Part shown: positions 53,390 through 63,000 of the stretch, in pieces | Layout of the letters: each line of letters begins with the position of its first letter | Position numbering within the stretch: the first letter of the stretch is position 1 | Source of the DNA: an uncultured Sunxiuqinia sp. | Lineage (GTDB): Bacteria; Bacteroidota; Bacteroidia; Bacteroidales; Prolixibacteraceae | NCBI RefSeq assembly: GCF_963678245.1 | Contig: NZ_OY782773.1 | Coordinates: forward strand, 124,001 to 188,000 | Direction of reading: 5' to 3' | DNA length: 64,000 nt | Position numbers and translations under genes: made by a program | Notes under the pieces: generated by a model | What the model saw: only the letters and a program-made list of their open reading frames with translations | Databases searched by the model: none | What the model was told of the DNA's origin: nothing

Positions 53390-54175
53390 TTACAGAATTT
53401 GGATCATTTTTCGTTCCCGGTTTTCAAAAGTCGCAATTTTTTCGAACCCAACTTTCTTCATCAAAGTCAGTCCAGTTTCGTAATGCCTGGTTATTTGTTT
53501 TGTGCTATGCGCGTCTGATGAGATGGTCATCGGAATGTGATGGCGATAACATCGTTCTACGATATACGGATTTGGCGTCAGCTCGGCGCAAGGTCGATCC
53601 AACCCTCCGGTATTGAGCTCCACAACCAGGTTGTTTTCTTTGATTGTTTTGAGGGTTTCTTCAACTAGCTCAGACAAATCACTCTCGGGATAAATTCTGA
53701 ATTTCTTGATAATATCAAGATGTCCAATGGTGTCAAATAGACCAGAATTAGCTGCGAGTTGAATCAGCTCATAATACATCTGATATAGCTCGTCATTTGT
53801 CCATTTTCCATAAAGTGATTTGTCGGTGTCAAAATTCCAGTCGCCTATAAAATGAACGGAGCCAATGACATAATCCAATGGAAGACTTGTGATTAGCTCA
53901 TGTATTTCATCTTCCTTGCCTGGGAAGTAGTCCATTTCAACCCCATAAAGAACTTTAATTTGATCACTATACTTATCACGAAGCTCAAGAATTTGCTCAG
54001 TCATAACAGGAATATCGATTGGAGAAACAGCCCACGAAACCGGTTTTAGGCAAACATGGTCACTAAAACCAATTTCGTCAAGCCCTAATTCAATCCCTCT
54101 GACTACCATTTCTTCAAAAGTATTCTTTCCGTCAGACAATATGCTGTGCATGTGATAATCTATTAAACCTTGCAT
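53390..54175 (-). CDS. PHP-domain histidinol-phosphatase-like phosphoesterase
   Basis: 261 residues. PHP metal motifs: DYHMHSILSDG at the start, EIGFSDHVC, EMDYFPG, VIGSVHFIG, VELNTGG and ISSDAHSTKQI. The pattern and length match HisK/HisJ-type histidinol phosphatases, which act in histidine synthesis with a trinuclear metal site. No other his gene is nearby, so a different phosphoester substrate is possible. It stands alone upstream of dxs on the same strand. Confidence 0.85.
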   Translation of the reverse strand: MQGLIDYHMHSILSDGKNTFEEMVVRGIELGLDEIGFSDHVCLKPVSWAVSPIDIPVMTEQILELRDKYSDQIKVLYGVEMDYFPGKEDEIHELITSLPLDYVIGSVHFIGDWNFDTDKSLYGKWTNDELYQMYYELIQLAANSGLFDTIGHLDIIKKFRIYPESDLSELVEETLKTIKENNLVVELNTGGLDRPCAELTPNPYIVERCYRHHIPMTISSDAHSTKQITRHYETGLTLMKKVGFEKIATFENRERKMIQIL

Positions 54176-54430
54176 GCTTATCGTTTTATTTTGAATGTAT
54201 TAAGTTAAAAAAGTCACTTTCAAACTTAGTTCCGGGGTAATGAAAATTGACTTTTTCTCCCAACAACTAAATTTTGTAATTTTCATCTGTTCGTGTGTTT
54301 GGTTTGATCCAATCATTAGCATTCTAAAATTAACGAAAGTGAAGAGATATAAAAATAAAGGATGAAAAATTAAGTGGAGGGAAGCTTTATAAAGGCTAAA
54401 ATATTCTCTCACTGAAGAGGAGAGTAAAGA
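54176..54430. other. AT-rich intergenic region without a recognised gene
   Basis: Between the PHP gene and the frr terminator. A 77-codon minus-strand open frame exists (54200-54433) but has no family features, low-complexity composition and runs out of the terminator, so it is not called. No -7 box is evident for the PHP gene. Confidence 0.5.
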
Positions 54431-54462
54431 CAAAAAAAGAGGCAGCCTAATTAAGCTGCCTC
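54431..54462 (-). terminator. Terminator after frr
   Basis: On the minus strand GAGGCAGC and GCTGCCTC pair as an 8-base stem around an 8-base loop, followed by a T run. Confidence 0.88.
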
Positions 54463-54514
54463 AAAGCCATGAAAACAATTAAACAATGTTCAGAAAACAG
54501 AAAACTAGAAACAA

Positions 54515-55078
54515 TTATATTGTTAAAATCTCTTGATTTTTATCTTCTAATAAGTCGTCAACCTTTTTACCGTAATTATCAGTCATTTGTTGTACTTCTA
54601 ATTCGGCATCTTTTTCCAGGTCTTCGGACAGGCCATCTTTCAAAAGCTTTTTCAAACTTTCGTTAGCCTCTTTTCTTGCACCACGAATACTAATTCTGGC
54701 TTTTTCACCTTCCTGGCTAACTTGCTTAGTCAGTGTTTTGCGCCTTTCCTCAGTTAGGGGCGGTACGTTTATGCGAATAATTTCACCGTTATTTTCAGGA
54801 TTCAATCCTAAATTCGCATTCATTATTGCTTTTTCAATGGGAGCAATCATTGCTTTTTCCCAGGGTTGTATCGCAATTGTTCGAGCATCAGGAGTGCTCA
54901 GGTTTGCTACTTGATTTAAAGGAGTCATGCTGCCGTAGTAGTCAATCACGATTCCATCTAACATTCTTGTAGAAGCTTTGCCAGCACGGATATGAACCAA
55001 TTCATTTTCCAGGTGATCAATGGCAGCTTCCATTTTTTCTTTGCAGACCTCAATTATTAATTCTAATTCCTCTTCCAT
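54515..55078 (-). CDS. frr: Ribosome recycling factor
   Basis: 187 residues, the standard length. KMEAAIDHLENELVHIRAGKAS at the start (family helix), PLNQVANLSTPDARTIAIQPWE in the middle, and RINVPPLTEERRKTL. It splits post-termination ribosomes with EF-G. pyrH lies upstream by 105 bases with frr's own -7 box between, so they can be transcribed separately. Confidence 0.97.
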   Translation of the reverse strand: MEEELELIIEVCKEKMEAAIDHLENELVHIRAGKASTRMLDGIVIDYYGSMTPLNQVANLSTPDARTIAIQPWEKAMIAPIEKAIMNANLGLNPENNGEIIRINVPPLTEERRKTLTKQVSQEGEKARISIRGARKEANESLKKLLKDGLSEDLEKDAELEVQQMTDNYGKKVDDLLEDKNQEILTI

Positions 55079-55111
55079 GTTCAGATGATCAGTTCATTTT
55101 TGTGCTGTGAG

Positions 55112-55119
55112 CAAATATA
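55112..55119 (-). promoter_or_regulatory. Candidate -7 element of frr
   Basis: Minus-strand TATATTTG, 34 bases before the frr ATG, in the pyrH-frr gap. Confidence 0.4.
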
Positions 55120-55183
55120 GAAAAATTTAGAGAATTTTGAAAAATCTTAACTTTTTTAATCAAAATATGCTCTGTGGAATTTC

Positions 55184-55894
55184 TTATAGATGAACCAGTG
55201 TGCCGATGTTTTCACCTTCCAATACCTTAATCAAATTTCCTTTTACATCCATATTGAAAACAACAATCGGAAGCTTGTTTTCCTTGCACATGGTTGTCGC
55301 TGTTAGATCCATTACTTTTAATCCCTGATGATAAATCTGGTCAAATGAGATCTTATCATACTTGGTGGCATTCGGGTCTTTTTCAGGATCTGCCGTATAA
55401 ATTCCGTCAACACGAGTTCCTTTAAACATCGCATCGGCCTCAATTTCGATTCCACGTAAGGAGGAGCCGGTGTCGGTTGTAAAATAAGGATTTCCTGTTC
55501 CTGCAGAAAAAATGGCGACAACTCCGCTTTCCAGTGTTTCAATGGCTTTGTCTTTCGAGTAAAATTCCCCAACCGGCTCCATGCGAATAGCGGTCAGTAC
55601 TTTTGATTTTACGCCATGAGCAATTAGCGCTGAGTTCAATGCCAGGCTGTTGATAACTGTGGCAAGCATTCCCATTTGGTCGCCTTTTACACGGTCGAAA
55701 CCCTGGGTCGCTCCACTCAACCCTCTGAAGATGTTTCCTCCGCCAATCACAATTCCTATTTGTACGCCAAGCGCAACCGCTTCTTTAATTTGCTCAGCGT
55801 ATTCATTCAATCGGCTTTGGTCAATTCCGTAGGACTGATTCCCCATTAAAGACTCGCCACTCAGCTTTAATAATATACGTTTGTATGCCGTCAT
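55184..55894 (-). CDS. pyrH: UMP kinase
   Basis: 236 residues from the ATG at 55894 (MTAYKRILLKLSGESL); an ATG at 55903 is three codons upstream. The amino-acid-kinase motifs are clear: KLSGESLMG, VIGGGNIFRG, and GTGNPYFTTDTGSSLRGIE. It phosphorylates UMP to UDP with ATP as a hexamer. In many bacteria the order is rpsB-tsf-pyrH-frr; here the second pair is 14 kb away and on the other strand. Confidence 0.97.
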   Translation of the reverse strand: MTAYKRILLKLSGESLMGNQSYGIDQSRLNEYAEQIKEAVALGVQIGIVIGGGNIFRGLSGATQGFDRVKGDQMGMLATVINSLALNSALIAHGVKSKVLTAIRMEPVGEFYSKDKAIETLESGVVAIFSAGTGNPYFTTDTGSSLRGIEIEADAMFKGTRVDGIYTADPEKDPNATKYDKISFDQIYHQGLKVMDLTATTMCKENKLPIVVFNMDVKGNLIKVLEGENIGTLVHL

Positions 55895-55911
55895 TTTTCT
55901 CATATTTTGTC

Positions 55912-55919
55912 CAAAGGTA
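55912..55919 (-). promoter_or_regulatory. Candidate -7 element of pyrH
   Basis: Minus-strand TACCTTTG, 18 bases before the ATG at 55894; favours that start over 55903. Confidence 0.45.
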
Positions 55920-56169
55920 AAAATATTCTAAAATTTCATGTGTCTATATTTTTCATTTTAAGTTCGTGTAATTTTCGTACTCCATTGTAATGCTGTCGTT
56001 TAGTGCTCCAACGCAAGGAACTCCCAAATAATCATCCTTCTGGGTGAGCGAAATTTTGATCATGGTTGCTTCATATTAATAGATTATTACTGTCGGGAAG
56101 ATTCTCGCGTAGCAAAATTTCGAATTCATAATTAATTGCTAATTTTACGTCCGCTGATTTTCAAGAGAT

Positions 56170-56430
56170 ATGGAACAATTAAATGTGATTTTGTTTTTCG
56201 TAAATTTCGTTAAGACACTTTTTGTAATTATAGTGATTTATTATCTGATTCGCTTTATTAGGAGATTAGTCCTTCCATTGTTTTTCAATCAGCCCAGACA
56301 ATCAAACAATTTCAACAATCAGAAAAAGTCCAGAAAAGAAGGAGATGTTACCATTGAAGGGAACAAGTCCGGGGGGGGGGAGTTTTCGAATGATGAAGGA
56401 GAATATGTTGATTTTGAAGAGGTAGATTAA
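56170..56430 (+). CDS. DUF4834 family small membrane protein
   Basis: 86 residues: one N-terminal membrane helix (about 5-28, VNFVKTLFVIIVIYYLIRFI), a basic juxtamembrane part (RRLVLPLFFNQ), and a polar tail ending in an acidic segment (DEGEYVDFEEVD). DUF4834 proteins are common and uncharacterised in Bacteroidota. Codons 68-70 (GGG) are written within ten consecutive G (56371-56380), a slippage-prone tract that would cut off or replace the acidic tail. glyS starts 29 bases on, so they may share a transcript. Confidence 0.75.
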   Translation: MEQLNVILFFVNFVKTLFVIIVIYYLIRFIRRLVLPLFFNQPRQSNNFNNQKKSRKEGDVTIEGNKSGGGEFSNDEGEYVDFEEVD

Positions 56431-56459
56431 TTTCAAACAGATATATTAATAAAGATTTT

Positions 56460-58013
56460 ATGGCTCAGGAAGATATTTTTAAGAAGCTGATAGCTCATTG
56501 CAAAGAGTATGGATTCGTTTTTCAATCGAGTGAAATTTACGATGGACTTGGAGCGGTTTACGACTATGGTCAGAATGGAGTTGAACTTAAAAATAACATC
56601 AAAAAATATTGGTGGGATAGTATGGTGATGCTACACGAAAATGTGGTTGGATTGGATTCGGCTATTTTTATGCACCCAACTATCTGGAAAGCTTCCGGTC
56701 ACGTCGATGCATTTAACGATCCCTTGATTGACAATAAAGATTCGAAAAAGCGCTACCGTGCAGATGTGTTGATTGAGGATCAGCTAGCCAAATTCGAGGA
56801 TAAAATGAACAAGGAAGTTGCCAAGGCTCAAAAGCGTTTTGGTGATGCGTTTGACGAAAAGCAATTTCGCGAAACTAATCCCCGTGTTATAGCAAATCAG
56901 AAAAAATGGGATGAATTGCATGAGCGTTTTGCAAAGGCACTAAATGATAATGATCTGGCAGAGTTGAAGCAAGTTATTGTTGATCAGGAGATTGTGTGTC
57001 CGGTTAGCGGAACCCGAAACTGGACTGATGTTCGCCAGTTTAACCTGATGTTTGGGACTGAAATGGGATCGACCGTTGATGGCGCTTTAAAAGTTTTCCT
57101 TCGCCCGGAAACAGCTCAGGGGATTTTTGTTAACTACCTTAATGTGCAGAAAACCGGACGTATGAAAATACCTTTTGGGATTGCTCAAATTGGTAAAGCT
57201 TTCCGAAATGAGATTGTGGCTCGTCAGTTTATTTTCCGTATGCGTGAGTTCGAACAAATGGAAATGCAATTCTTCGTTCGTCCCGGATCGGAATTAGAAT
57301 GGTTTGATAAATGGAGAGAAACCCGAATGAAATGGCACCGTGCTCTTGGTTTTGGCGATGACAATTATCGCTTTCATGAGCATGAGAAATTGGCTCACTA
57401 TGCCAATGCTGCCGTTGATGTCGAATACAAATTTCCTTTCGGCTTTAAAGAAGTTGAAGGAATCCATTCTCGCACTGACTTTGATTTATCGCAACATCAG
57501 AAGTTCTCAGGTAAAAAAATTCAATATTACGATCCGGAACTAGGCAAGTCTTATGTGCCTTTTGTAGTTGAAACATCAATTGGTGTCGACCGCATGTTTC
57601 TGCAAATTATGTCGGCTTCGTATTTCGAAGAGGAGCTGGAAGACGCCAATGGTAAAAAAGATACTCGGGTAGTCTTGAAATTACCAGCACCTTTGGCCCC
57701 TGTAAAACTTGCCGTTATGCCATTATTGAAAAAAGACGGGCTGCCTGAAAAAGCGCGCGAAATTATAGATGATCTGAAGTTTGATTTGAATTGCCAATAT
57801 GATGAGAAAGACTCGATTGGTAAACGATATCGTCGTCAGGATGCTGTTGGAACACCTTTCTGCGTTACCGTTGATCATCAAACATTGGAAGATCAAACAG
57901 TAACAATTCGTTATCGTGACACCATGCAACAAGAGCGTTTGCCAATTGCTAATCTAAAAGAAGTCGTAGCTTCTCAAGTCAATTTTAAAGCTCTGTTTGC
58001 AAAATTGAAGTAG
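56460..58013 (+). CDS. glyS: Glycine-tRNA ligase (homodimeric type)
   Basis: 517 residues. Class II motifs: motif 1 region with FMHPTIWKASGHVDAF, motif 2 AFRNEIVARQFIFRMREFEQME (within a longer conserved block), motif 3 SIGVDRMFLQIM, and the C-terminal anticodon-binding domain. This is the single-chain alpha2 form, also known as GRS1 or GlyQS, not the alpha2beta2 form. It charges tRNA-Gly. It ends in a strong terminator. Confidence 0.96.
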   Translation: MAQEDIFKKLIAHCKEYGFVFQSSEIYDGLGAVYDYGQNGVELKNNIKKYWWDSMVMLHENVVGLDSAIFMHPTIWKASGHVDAFNDPLIDNKDSKKRYRADVLIEDQLAKFEDKMNKEVAKAQKRFGDAFDEKQFRETNPRVIANQKKWDELHERFAKALNDNDLAELKQVIVDQEIVCPVSGTRNWTDVRQFNLMFGTEMGSTVDGALKVFLRPETAQGIFVNYLNVQKTGRMKIPFGIAQIGKAFRNEIVARQFIFRMREFEQMEMQFFVRPGSELEWFDKWRETRMKWHRALGFGDDNYRFHEHEKLAHYANAAVDVEYKFPFGFKEVEGIHSRTDFDLSQHQKFSGKKIQYYDPELGKSYVPFVVETSIGVDRMFLQIMSASYFEEELEDANGKKDTRVVLKLPAPLAPVKLAVMPLLKKDGLPEKAREIIDDLKFDLNCQYDEKDSIGKRYRRQDAVGTPFCVTVDHQTLEDQTVTIRYRDTMQQERLPIANLKEVVASQVNFKALFAKLK

Positions 58014-58044
58014 AGATTTCAAGAAAATAAATCAATATAGATGT

Positions 58045-58076
58045 GGGTGGTTTCAATTTTGAAACCACCCTTTTTT
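58045..58076 (+). terminator. Terminator after glyS
   Basis: GGGTGGTTTCAA and TTGAAACCACCC form a 12-base stem with a 2-base loop, followed by six T. Confidence 0.93.
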
Positions 58077-58352
58077 GCATTATACCTGCCAAATGATGAT
58101 AATTATCGTGTCAGGGAAGTTTTTATTTTTCTATTTTGCGTAGTGTTGTGTCAAATTGTTACATATTGATACAGTATTTAATTTAATTGCCGCTAATCTC
58201 GTGATAAAATGATTCTTAAATGCACTTCATATCTAATAATAGCTGTCATTTCATGTTTTAAAATATCTTTAAAAAAACTGTAAGTGATATTTCATTTATT
58301 TGCCGAATAATAAGTTTTTAAAGACTTAATGTAATCATTTTAGTATTTAAGT

Positions 58353-58389
58353 ATAAGCTTTAACTTTCAATTTGAAAGTTAAAGCTTAT
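58353..58389. repeat. Near-perfect 37-base palindrome
   Basis: ATAAGCTTTAACTTTCAA and its exact reverse complement flank one central T (18 bases each arm). It lies in the 490-base gap between the glyS terminator and a secreted-protein gene, about 180 bases before that gene. There is no U tract, so it is not an ordinary terminator. The rest of the gap is AT-rich with a lone TAAATTTG (58441-58448) that could be a -7 box for the secreted-protein gene. Confidence 0.8.
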
Positions 58390-58565
58390 TAACAAAATAA
58401 AAACATGCATTTTGTCAGGTTTTAGTAATAATTATGCCTTTAAATTTGCCGCTGTTAGGATCACATCTAACAATTGAAGATGAAACCGGATAGGTGTATT
58501 GATATCAATATAAACATTGTCCGGGGGTGTTTGATAAATAATCATGAATGTTTAAAATCTACAAC

Positions 58566-59039
58566 ATGAAAAAGAGAAACAGAATTATTAGCTTGCTATT
58601 TGTTGCATTTTTTGCATGCTCGTTGAGCGTTTTCGCTGGTGGCGAAACTGATTTTGTTGATGAATATAAGATTTCCTCAAAAGTCGATTTCGAACCTGGC
58701 AAAACCTTTCAGAAAAGTTGGGAAATTACCTATGGAGAATCAAAAAGACCCGTTGAGGTTTTGTTGAAAGAAACCAGAAGAGGTGACGAATACATTGTTC
58801 GCACCAAGTATTTCGAAGTAAAGTATGTCAGTTCGAAAAAGGGATTTGGTGCCCGCTCAATGGACTCTTCAGACCTGATCGTTCCCGAAAGTTTAAACAA
58901 CCAAGTGATTAATGAAGACAAATTGGCTAATCAAAAAATTATTTTGATGTCTCAAGTTGACCGTGAACGAGCATTGGCATTAATTGCCGATTTTCTTCCA
59001 GAATTGGTCAATGAACAATATCAAAATATCCTCAACTAA
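58566..59039 (+). CDS. Uncharacterised small secreted protein
   Basis: 157 residues from the ATG at 58566 (MKKRNRIIS); an ATG six codons earlier is less likely. Signal peptide about 1-25 (LLFVAFFACSLSVFAGG). The mature part starts acidic, then has alternating strands (KTFQKSWEITYG, EVLLKETRRGDEYIVRTKYFEVKYV) and ends in helices (DRERALALIADFLPELV). No lipobox, catalytic motif or sorting signal is seen. I do not recognise the family. It probably works in the periplasm or at the surface. Confidence 0.6.
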   Translation: MKKRNRIISLLFVAFFACSLSVFAGGETDFVDEYKISSKVDFEPGKTFQKSWEITYGESKRPVEVLLKETRRGDEYIVRTKYFEVKYVSSKKGFGARSMDSSDLIVPESLNNQVINEDKLANQKIILMSQVDRERALALIADFLPELVNEQYQNILN

Positions 59040-59062
59040 AATTAATTAGTTTATTACCTCAA

Positions 59063-59090
59063 AAGCCGCTTTCCCCCCAGGAAGCGGCTT
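59063..59090. terminator. Bidirectional terminator between the secreted protein and wbpB
   Basis: AAGCCGCTT and AAGCGGCTT form a 9-base stem with a C-rich loop. It is flanked by A- and T-rich sequence on both sides and lies between two converging stop codons. Confidence 0.8.
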
Positions 59091-59092
59091 CT

Positions 59093-60031
59093 TCATTTTA
59101 TTACCATTGGGTGGAAATCGCCAATTGCACCAACTGGCTTCGTGTTTCTTATCTTGTGCGTCAGTACAATGCAGGGTTTAGCATCTTCTAATCCGAATCC
59201 ATTCCCTGACAAAATTTGCTGATAAGTTTGGGTGTGCAGATCGGTAAAGCCTCCACTGAATTCGATTTCGTCGCCTTCAATAGATATTGATCGATATGTC
59301 TGCATCCCCCGTTTCTTTGCTTCGAGAGGAATATCCTTATGGTCTAGACTTAAATACCAGCGAATACGCGCATTTCTTAGTTGTAAAAAGCCGGCAGCTT
59401 TATCGGCTTCGTATAAATGTACAGTACTATTTTGCACTTCGTCAAAAATCCACTGTAGCATATCAAAAAAATGAATTCCAATATTTGTGGCTATGCCGCC
59501 AGACTTATCGATGTCGCCTTTCCAGCTTTTGTGGTACCACTTCCCGCGCGAGGTAATGTATGTCAAGTCAATATCGTAAATTTTGTCTTTCGGTCCGTTT
59601 TTGATCTTTTCTCGCAAGGCAATAATGGTTGGGTGAAGGCGAAGCTGCAAGATATTGAATACTTTCTTTCCGGTGGAAAGTTGCGTTTTTTCAATCGCTT
59701 CAATTTCCTCAGGATACAGAACCAAAGGCTTCTCGCAAATCGCAAAAGTATCATTATTTAATGCCGATTGAATATGCTGAGCATGCATATAGTTTGGAGA
59801 GCAGATGCTGACGTATTCAATAGGTTGATCCGTTTTTTGTTCTTCGAATAGGAATTTCTCAAACGTATTAAAATCAAGAAAAAACTCAGCTTCTGGGAAA
59901 AAGCTATCCATACGCCCCATTACGTCGAAAGTATCGGTCGTCGCCACAATCCTGTTCCCGGTTTCTTTTACTGCTCGCATGTGTCTTTCGGCAATGTAGC
60001 CGGCAGCTCCTATTAAGGCAAAATTTTTCAT
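59093..60031 (-). CDS. wbpB: Gfo/Idh/MocA-type UDP-sugar 3-dehydrogenase (WbpB/WlbA-like)
   Basis: 312 residues. N-terminal Rossmann fold with ALIGAAGYIAERHMRAVKETG (first part of the NAD site) and the family motif CEKPLVL near 90. The GfoIdh C-terminal domain follows, with NIGIHFFDMLQWIFDE. WbpB/WlbA oxidise C3 of UDP-GlcNAc-uronic acid, making the 3-keto sugar that WbpE aminates. It is the last of four overlapping genes; its start shares one base with the wbpA stop. Confidence 0.85.
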   Translation of the reverse strand: MKNFALIGAAGYIAERHMRAVKETGNRIVATTDTFDVMGRMDSFFPEAEFFLDFNTFEKFLFEEQKTDQPIEYVSICSPNYMHAQHIQSALNNDTFAICEKPLVLYPEEIEAIEKTQLSTGKKVFNILQLRLHPTIIALREKIKNGPKDKIYDIDLTYITSRGKWYHKSWKGDIDKSGGIATNIGIHFFDMLQWIFDEVQNSTVHLYEADKAAGFLQLRNARIRWYLSLDHKDIPLEAKKRGMQTYRSISIEGDEIEFSGGFTDLHTQTYQQILSGNGFGLEDAKPCIVLTHKIRNTKPVGAIGDFHPMVIK

Positions 60032-61341
60032 TACAGCTTATATACTTTATCAGAAGGATTTTTAATCAGGTTTCTTAAATCGATGATCAATTTCGAATTT
60101 TTTTCAATGAAATCAGCTTCAAATACGTCATGATTGGTGCTGACAACTACACAGTCAACTTCACCTAACGACTTAGCGGAATATTCTGAAGATTGATAGA
60201 TGCGACCTTCATCGGTTGTAGCTTCCAGAATGAATGGATCTGAATAAAAAACATCGCCGCCTTTTTTGGCGACTTCATCCATAATTTTTAAAGCCGGGGA
60301 TTCGCGTGAATCATCGATATTCGGTTTGTAGGCCACTCCCAAAAAAAGGATTTTGCTACCGTTAATCGCTTTTTTATGACGGTTTAAGGCAGACGTAATT
60401 TTGATGGTCATCCGGTGTGCCATCATATTGTTGATGTGACCGGCTGTGTGGATCATGCTAAGGTCGAATCCAAACTTTTTAGCGATATGCTCCAGGTAGA
60501 ATGGGTCCAGGGGTATGCAGTGTCCGCCAATTCCCGGGCTGGGATAAAATGCTTGAAATCCGTATGGTTTAGTTGCTGCAGCTTCTATCACCTCCCAAAT
60601 GTTGATGTCCATCTTCCCACACAGTAAAGTCAACTCATTAATCAGGCTGATATTTACCAGCCGGTAAGTATTTTCCAAGATTTTAACCATTTCGGCAACC
60701 CGTGGCGAGCTTACGGTGTGAATCGAATCGATCGCTTTTGCATAAATGGCTTTCCCAATCTCCAGTCCATCATCAGTCAGGGCTCCCAGTATTTTTGGAG
60801 TGTTTCTAGTGACGAATTGTTTATTTCCCGGGTCAACACGCTCGGGAGAAAAAGCCAGCCAGAAATCATCACCATGTTTTAACCCAGACTGCTTTTCTAA
60901 AATTGGAAGAATAACATTTTCTGTTGTGGTTGGGTAAGTTGTACTTTCCAGGCATACAAAAGTCCCTTTTTTCATATACCTGGCTATTGAGTTGCACGAA
61001 TCTTCAATAAAGCTTATATCTGGTTTTTTGAAGATATCCAGTGGGGTCGGCACGCAAATCAAAATCGCATCGCAATCATTCAATCTTGAAAAATCAGTTG
61101 TCGCGACAAGTTTCCCTCCTTCAATAACGCAAGTTAAATCGTTATCTTTAACATCGCTAATGTAATTCTCAGCAGCATTAACTTTGGTGGCCTTCGCTTC
61201 TGATTTCTCAATGCCAATAACCTGAACGCCTTCAGACGCAAAGCTCACAGCTAGTGGCAATCCAACATATCCTAGGCCAATGACTCCAACCACTTCTTTC
61301 GACTCAACAATTTTCTGAAGCATTGTTTCTTTTAAGCTCAT
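60031..61341 (-). CDS. wbpA: UDP-N-acetylglucosamine 6-dehydrogenase (WbpA-like)
   Basis: 436 residues of the UDP-glucose/UDP-GlcNAc dehydrogenase family: NAD motif GLGYVG at 22-27, the [10 protein letters not shown] block, and the catalytic C275 in [11 protein letters not shown]. The C-terminal UDP-binding domain has [19 protein letters not shown]. The enzyme oxidises C6 of UDP-GlcNAc twice to give UDP-GlcNAcA. Its position in a wbp set points to UDP-GlcNAc rather than UDP-ManNAc or UDP-Glc. It overlaps wbpD by 4 bases. Confidence 0.9.
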   Translation of the reverse strand: MSLKETMLQKIVESKEVVGVIGLGYVGLPLAVSFASEGVQVIGIEKSEAKATKVNAAENYISDVKDNDLTCVIEGGKLVATTDFSRLNDCDAILICVPTPLDIFKKPDISFIEDSCNSIARYMKKGTFVCLESTTYPTTTENVILPILEKQSGLKHGDDFWLAFSPERVDPGNKQFVTRNTPKILGALTDDGLEIGKAIYAKAIDSIHTVSSPRVAEMVKILENTYRLVNISLINELTLLCGKMDINIWEVIEAAATKPYGFQAFYPSPGIGGHCIPLDPFYLEHIAKKFGFDLSMIHTAGHINNMMAHRMTIKITSALNRHKKAINGSKILFLGVAYKPNIDDSRESPALKIMDEVAKKGGDVFYSDPFILEATTDEGRIYQSSEYSAKSLGEVDCVVVSTNHDVFEADFIEKNSKLIIDLRNLIKNPSDKVYKL

Positions 61342-61913
61342 GCGTTCTCTTTTTCCAATTGATTGTTGACAACTTGATATTTTTCACCGGTCTCCGGGCA
61401 TTGTAGATTTTCATTCAACGTGGCTCCAGATTGACTTACCCAGCCTTTTTGTATGGCAGGCAATCCAACCATCAGTGCATACGGTTTAACATCTTTAGTA
61501 ATAACAGCCCCGGCTCCAATAAAAGCATACTCTCCAATGGTGACTCCACACACAATAGTTGCATTGGCGCCAATGCAAACTCCTCGCTTAATCCGGGTTT
61601 CTTGGTATTCCGCTTTTCGTTCAATAAAAGAACGGGGATTCACAACATTAGTAAACACACAGCTTGGGCCGCAAAAAACATCATCTTCCAAAATCACCGA
61701 ATCGTACACACTCACATTATTCTGAATTTTGACCCGATTGCCGATTTTTGCTTTTCCGCCGACATAACTGTTCTGACCAAGCACACAGCTTTCACCGATT
61801 TGAGCACCAGACATCACATGACTAAAGTGCCAGATTTTGGTGTCTTTTCCAATTTCTGCACCTTCGTCTACACAGGCTGTTTCGTGAGCAAAATACACCT
61901 TGAGATCATCCAT
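61338..61913 (-). CDS. wbpD: UDP-3-amino-GlcNAcA N-acetyltransferase (WbpD-like, left-handed beta helix)
   Basis: 191 residues built of hexapeptide repeats ([53 protein letters not shown]), ending with the cap [16 protein letters not shown]. The [14 protein letters not shown] insertion is usual in WbpD/WlbB. It acetylates the 3-amino group with acetyl-CoA, giving UDP-GlcNAc(3NAc)A. It overlaps wbpE by 8 bases and wbpA by 4. Confidence 0.9.
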   Translation of the reverse strand: MDDLKVYFAHETACVDEGAEIGKDTKIWHFSHVMSGAQIGESCVLGQNSYVGGKAKIGNRVKIQNNVSVYDSVILEDDVFCGPSCVFTNVVNPRSFIERKAEYQETRIKRGVCIGANATIVCGVTIGEYAFIGAGAVITKDVKPYALMVGLPAIQKGWVSQSGATLNENLQCPETGEKYQVVNNQLEKENA

Positions 61914-63000
61914 GGAGCGATTCTATTAAAGATTTTGACACGAATTTAACTTCTTCTTCGGTTATAAACGCATGAATTGGGAGAGAAAGTACCGTTTCTG
62001 AAAGTAAACTAGCCACTTCAAATTCGTCGTCTTTCAATATGTCATCCTGAAATGCTTCTTGCTTTGGGAGAATAATTGGGTAGTGAATGCTAGTAGGAAT
62101 TGCGAGTTTTGTCAAATTTTCTTTGAGCTGATCTCTGTTTTCCAGCATTACTGTGTATTGTGCCCAAACACTTTCGCGTCCTTCAGCAATTTCAGGTAGC
62201 AATAACTTTCCGTCCAGCAGTTGTAAATAGAGCTCGGCAGCTTGTTGGCGTCTTTCTATTTCGTTTTCAAAATACTTCAATTTTACCCGAAGGATGGCCG
62301 CTTGGATGGTGTCAATTCGACCATTGATTCCGATGTATTTATGAACATAGCGTTTTTTTTGCCCGTGTGAACGAAGCATCTTTATCTTGTTTGCCAACTT
62401 ACTATCATTCGTGAAAATTGCACCTCCATCGCCATAACATCCCAGAGGTTTGGCGGGAAAGAAACTGGTTGTGGCGATGTCGGTAATTGAGCAAGAGCGT
62501 TTGCCGTGATATACCGCTCCAAACGATTGTGCACCATCTTCGATCACCCACAGTCCATACTTTTTCGCAATGGTATTGATCGCATCCAAATCAGCACACT
62601 GCCCATATAGCGAAACGGCAATGATTCCTTTGGTCTGAGGTGTAATCTTTTCTTCTATTTTGGTGACATCAATATTGAAATCGATTGGAGAAACATCTAC
62701 AAAAACGGGGCGGGCTTTATAAAAACTCACCATCGATGCCGAAGCGATAAAACTGAAAGCCGGGCAAATAATTTCGTCGGCTGGTTGCACGTTTAATGCC
62801 ATCAGTGACAATAGAAGTGCGTCGGTGCCTGAACTACAAGTAATTGCATGTTTCGCTCCGGAAAAATCAGCCAGCTCTGATTCCAGCAAATTAATTTCAT
62901 TTCCATTGATAAAAGAAGTGGATTTAATCACAGACTGAATAGCAGCATCAATCTCGTTTTGGTAAGCGCTATATTGTTTATTGAGGTCGTTGAATTTCAT
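61906..63000 (-). CDS. wbpE: PLP-dependent sugar aminotransferase (WbpE/WlbC-like, DegT/DnrJ/EryC1 family)
   Basis: 364 residues. The PLP Lys is K184 ([14 protein letters not shown]), with D155 and Q158 (EDGAQSFG) at the cofactor and the [12 protein letters not shown] phosphate loop at 54-65. It aminates the 3-keto-UDP-GlcNAcA from WbpB, with glutamate as donor. It is the first gene of the four-gene operon. The 490-base upstream gap holds repeats but no clear promoter for it. Confidence 0.9.
   Translation of the reverse strand: MKFNDLNKQYSAYQNEIDAAIQSVIKSTSFINGNEINLLESELADFSGAKHAITCSSGTDALLLSLMALNVQPADEIICPAFSFIASASMVSFYKARPVFVDVSPIDFNIDVTKIEEKITPQTKGIIAVSLYGQCADLDAINTIAKKYGLWVIEDGAQSFGAVYHGKRSCSITDIATTSFFPAKPLGCYGDGGAIFTNDSKLANKIKMLRSHGQKKRYVHKYIGINGRIDTIQAAILRVKLKYFENEIERRQQAAELYLQLLDGKLLLPEIAEGRESVWAQYTVMLENRDQLKENLTKLAIPTSIHYPIILPKQEAFQDDILKDDEFEVASLLSETVLSLPIHAFITEEEVKFVSKSLIESLHG

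Noticed and set aside
54200-54433. 77-codon minus-strand frame between the PHP gene and frr
   Set aside because: It overlaps the frr terminator region and has no family features or start signal.
55953-56063. 36-codon minus-strand frame upstream of pyrH
   Set aside because: No start signal, no neighbour coupling and no recognisable family; may be a relic but unsupported.
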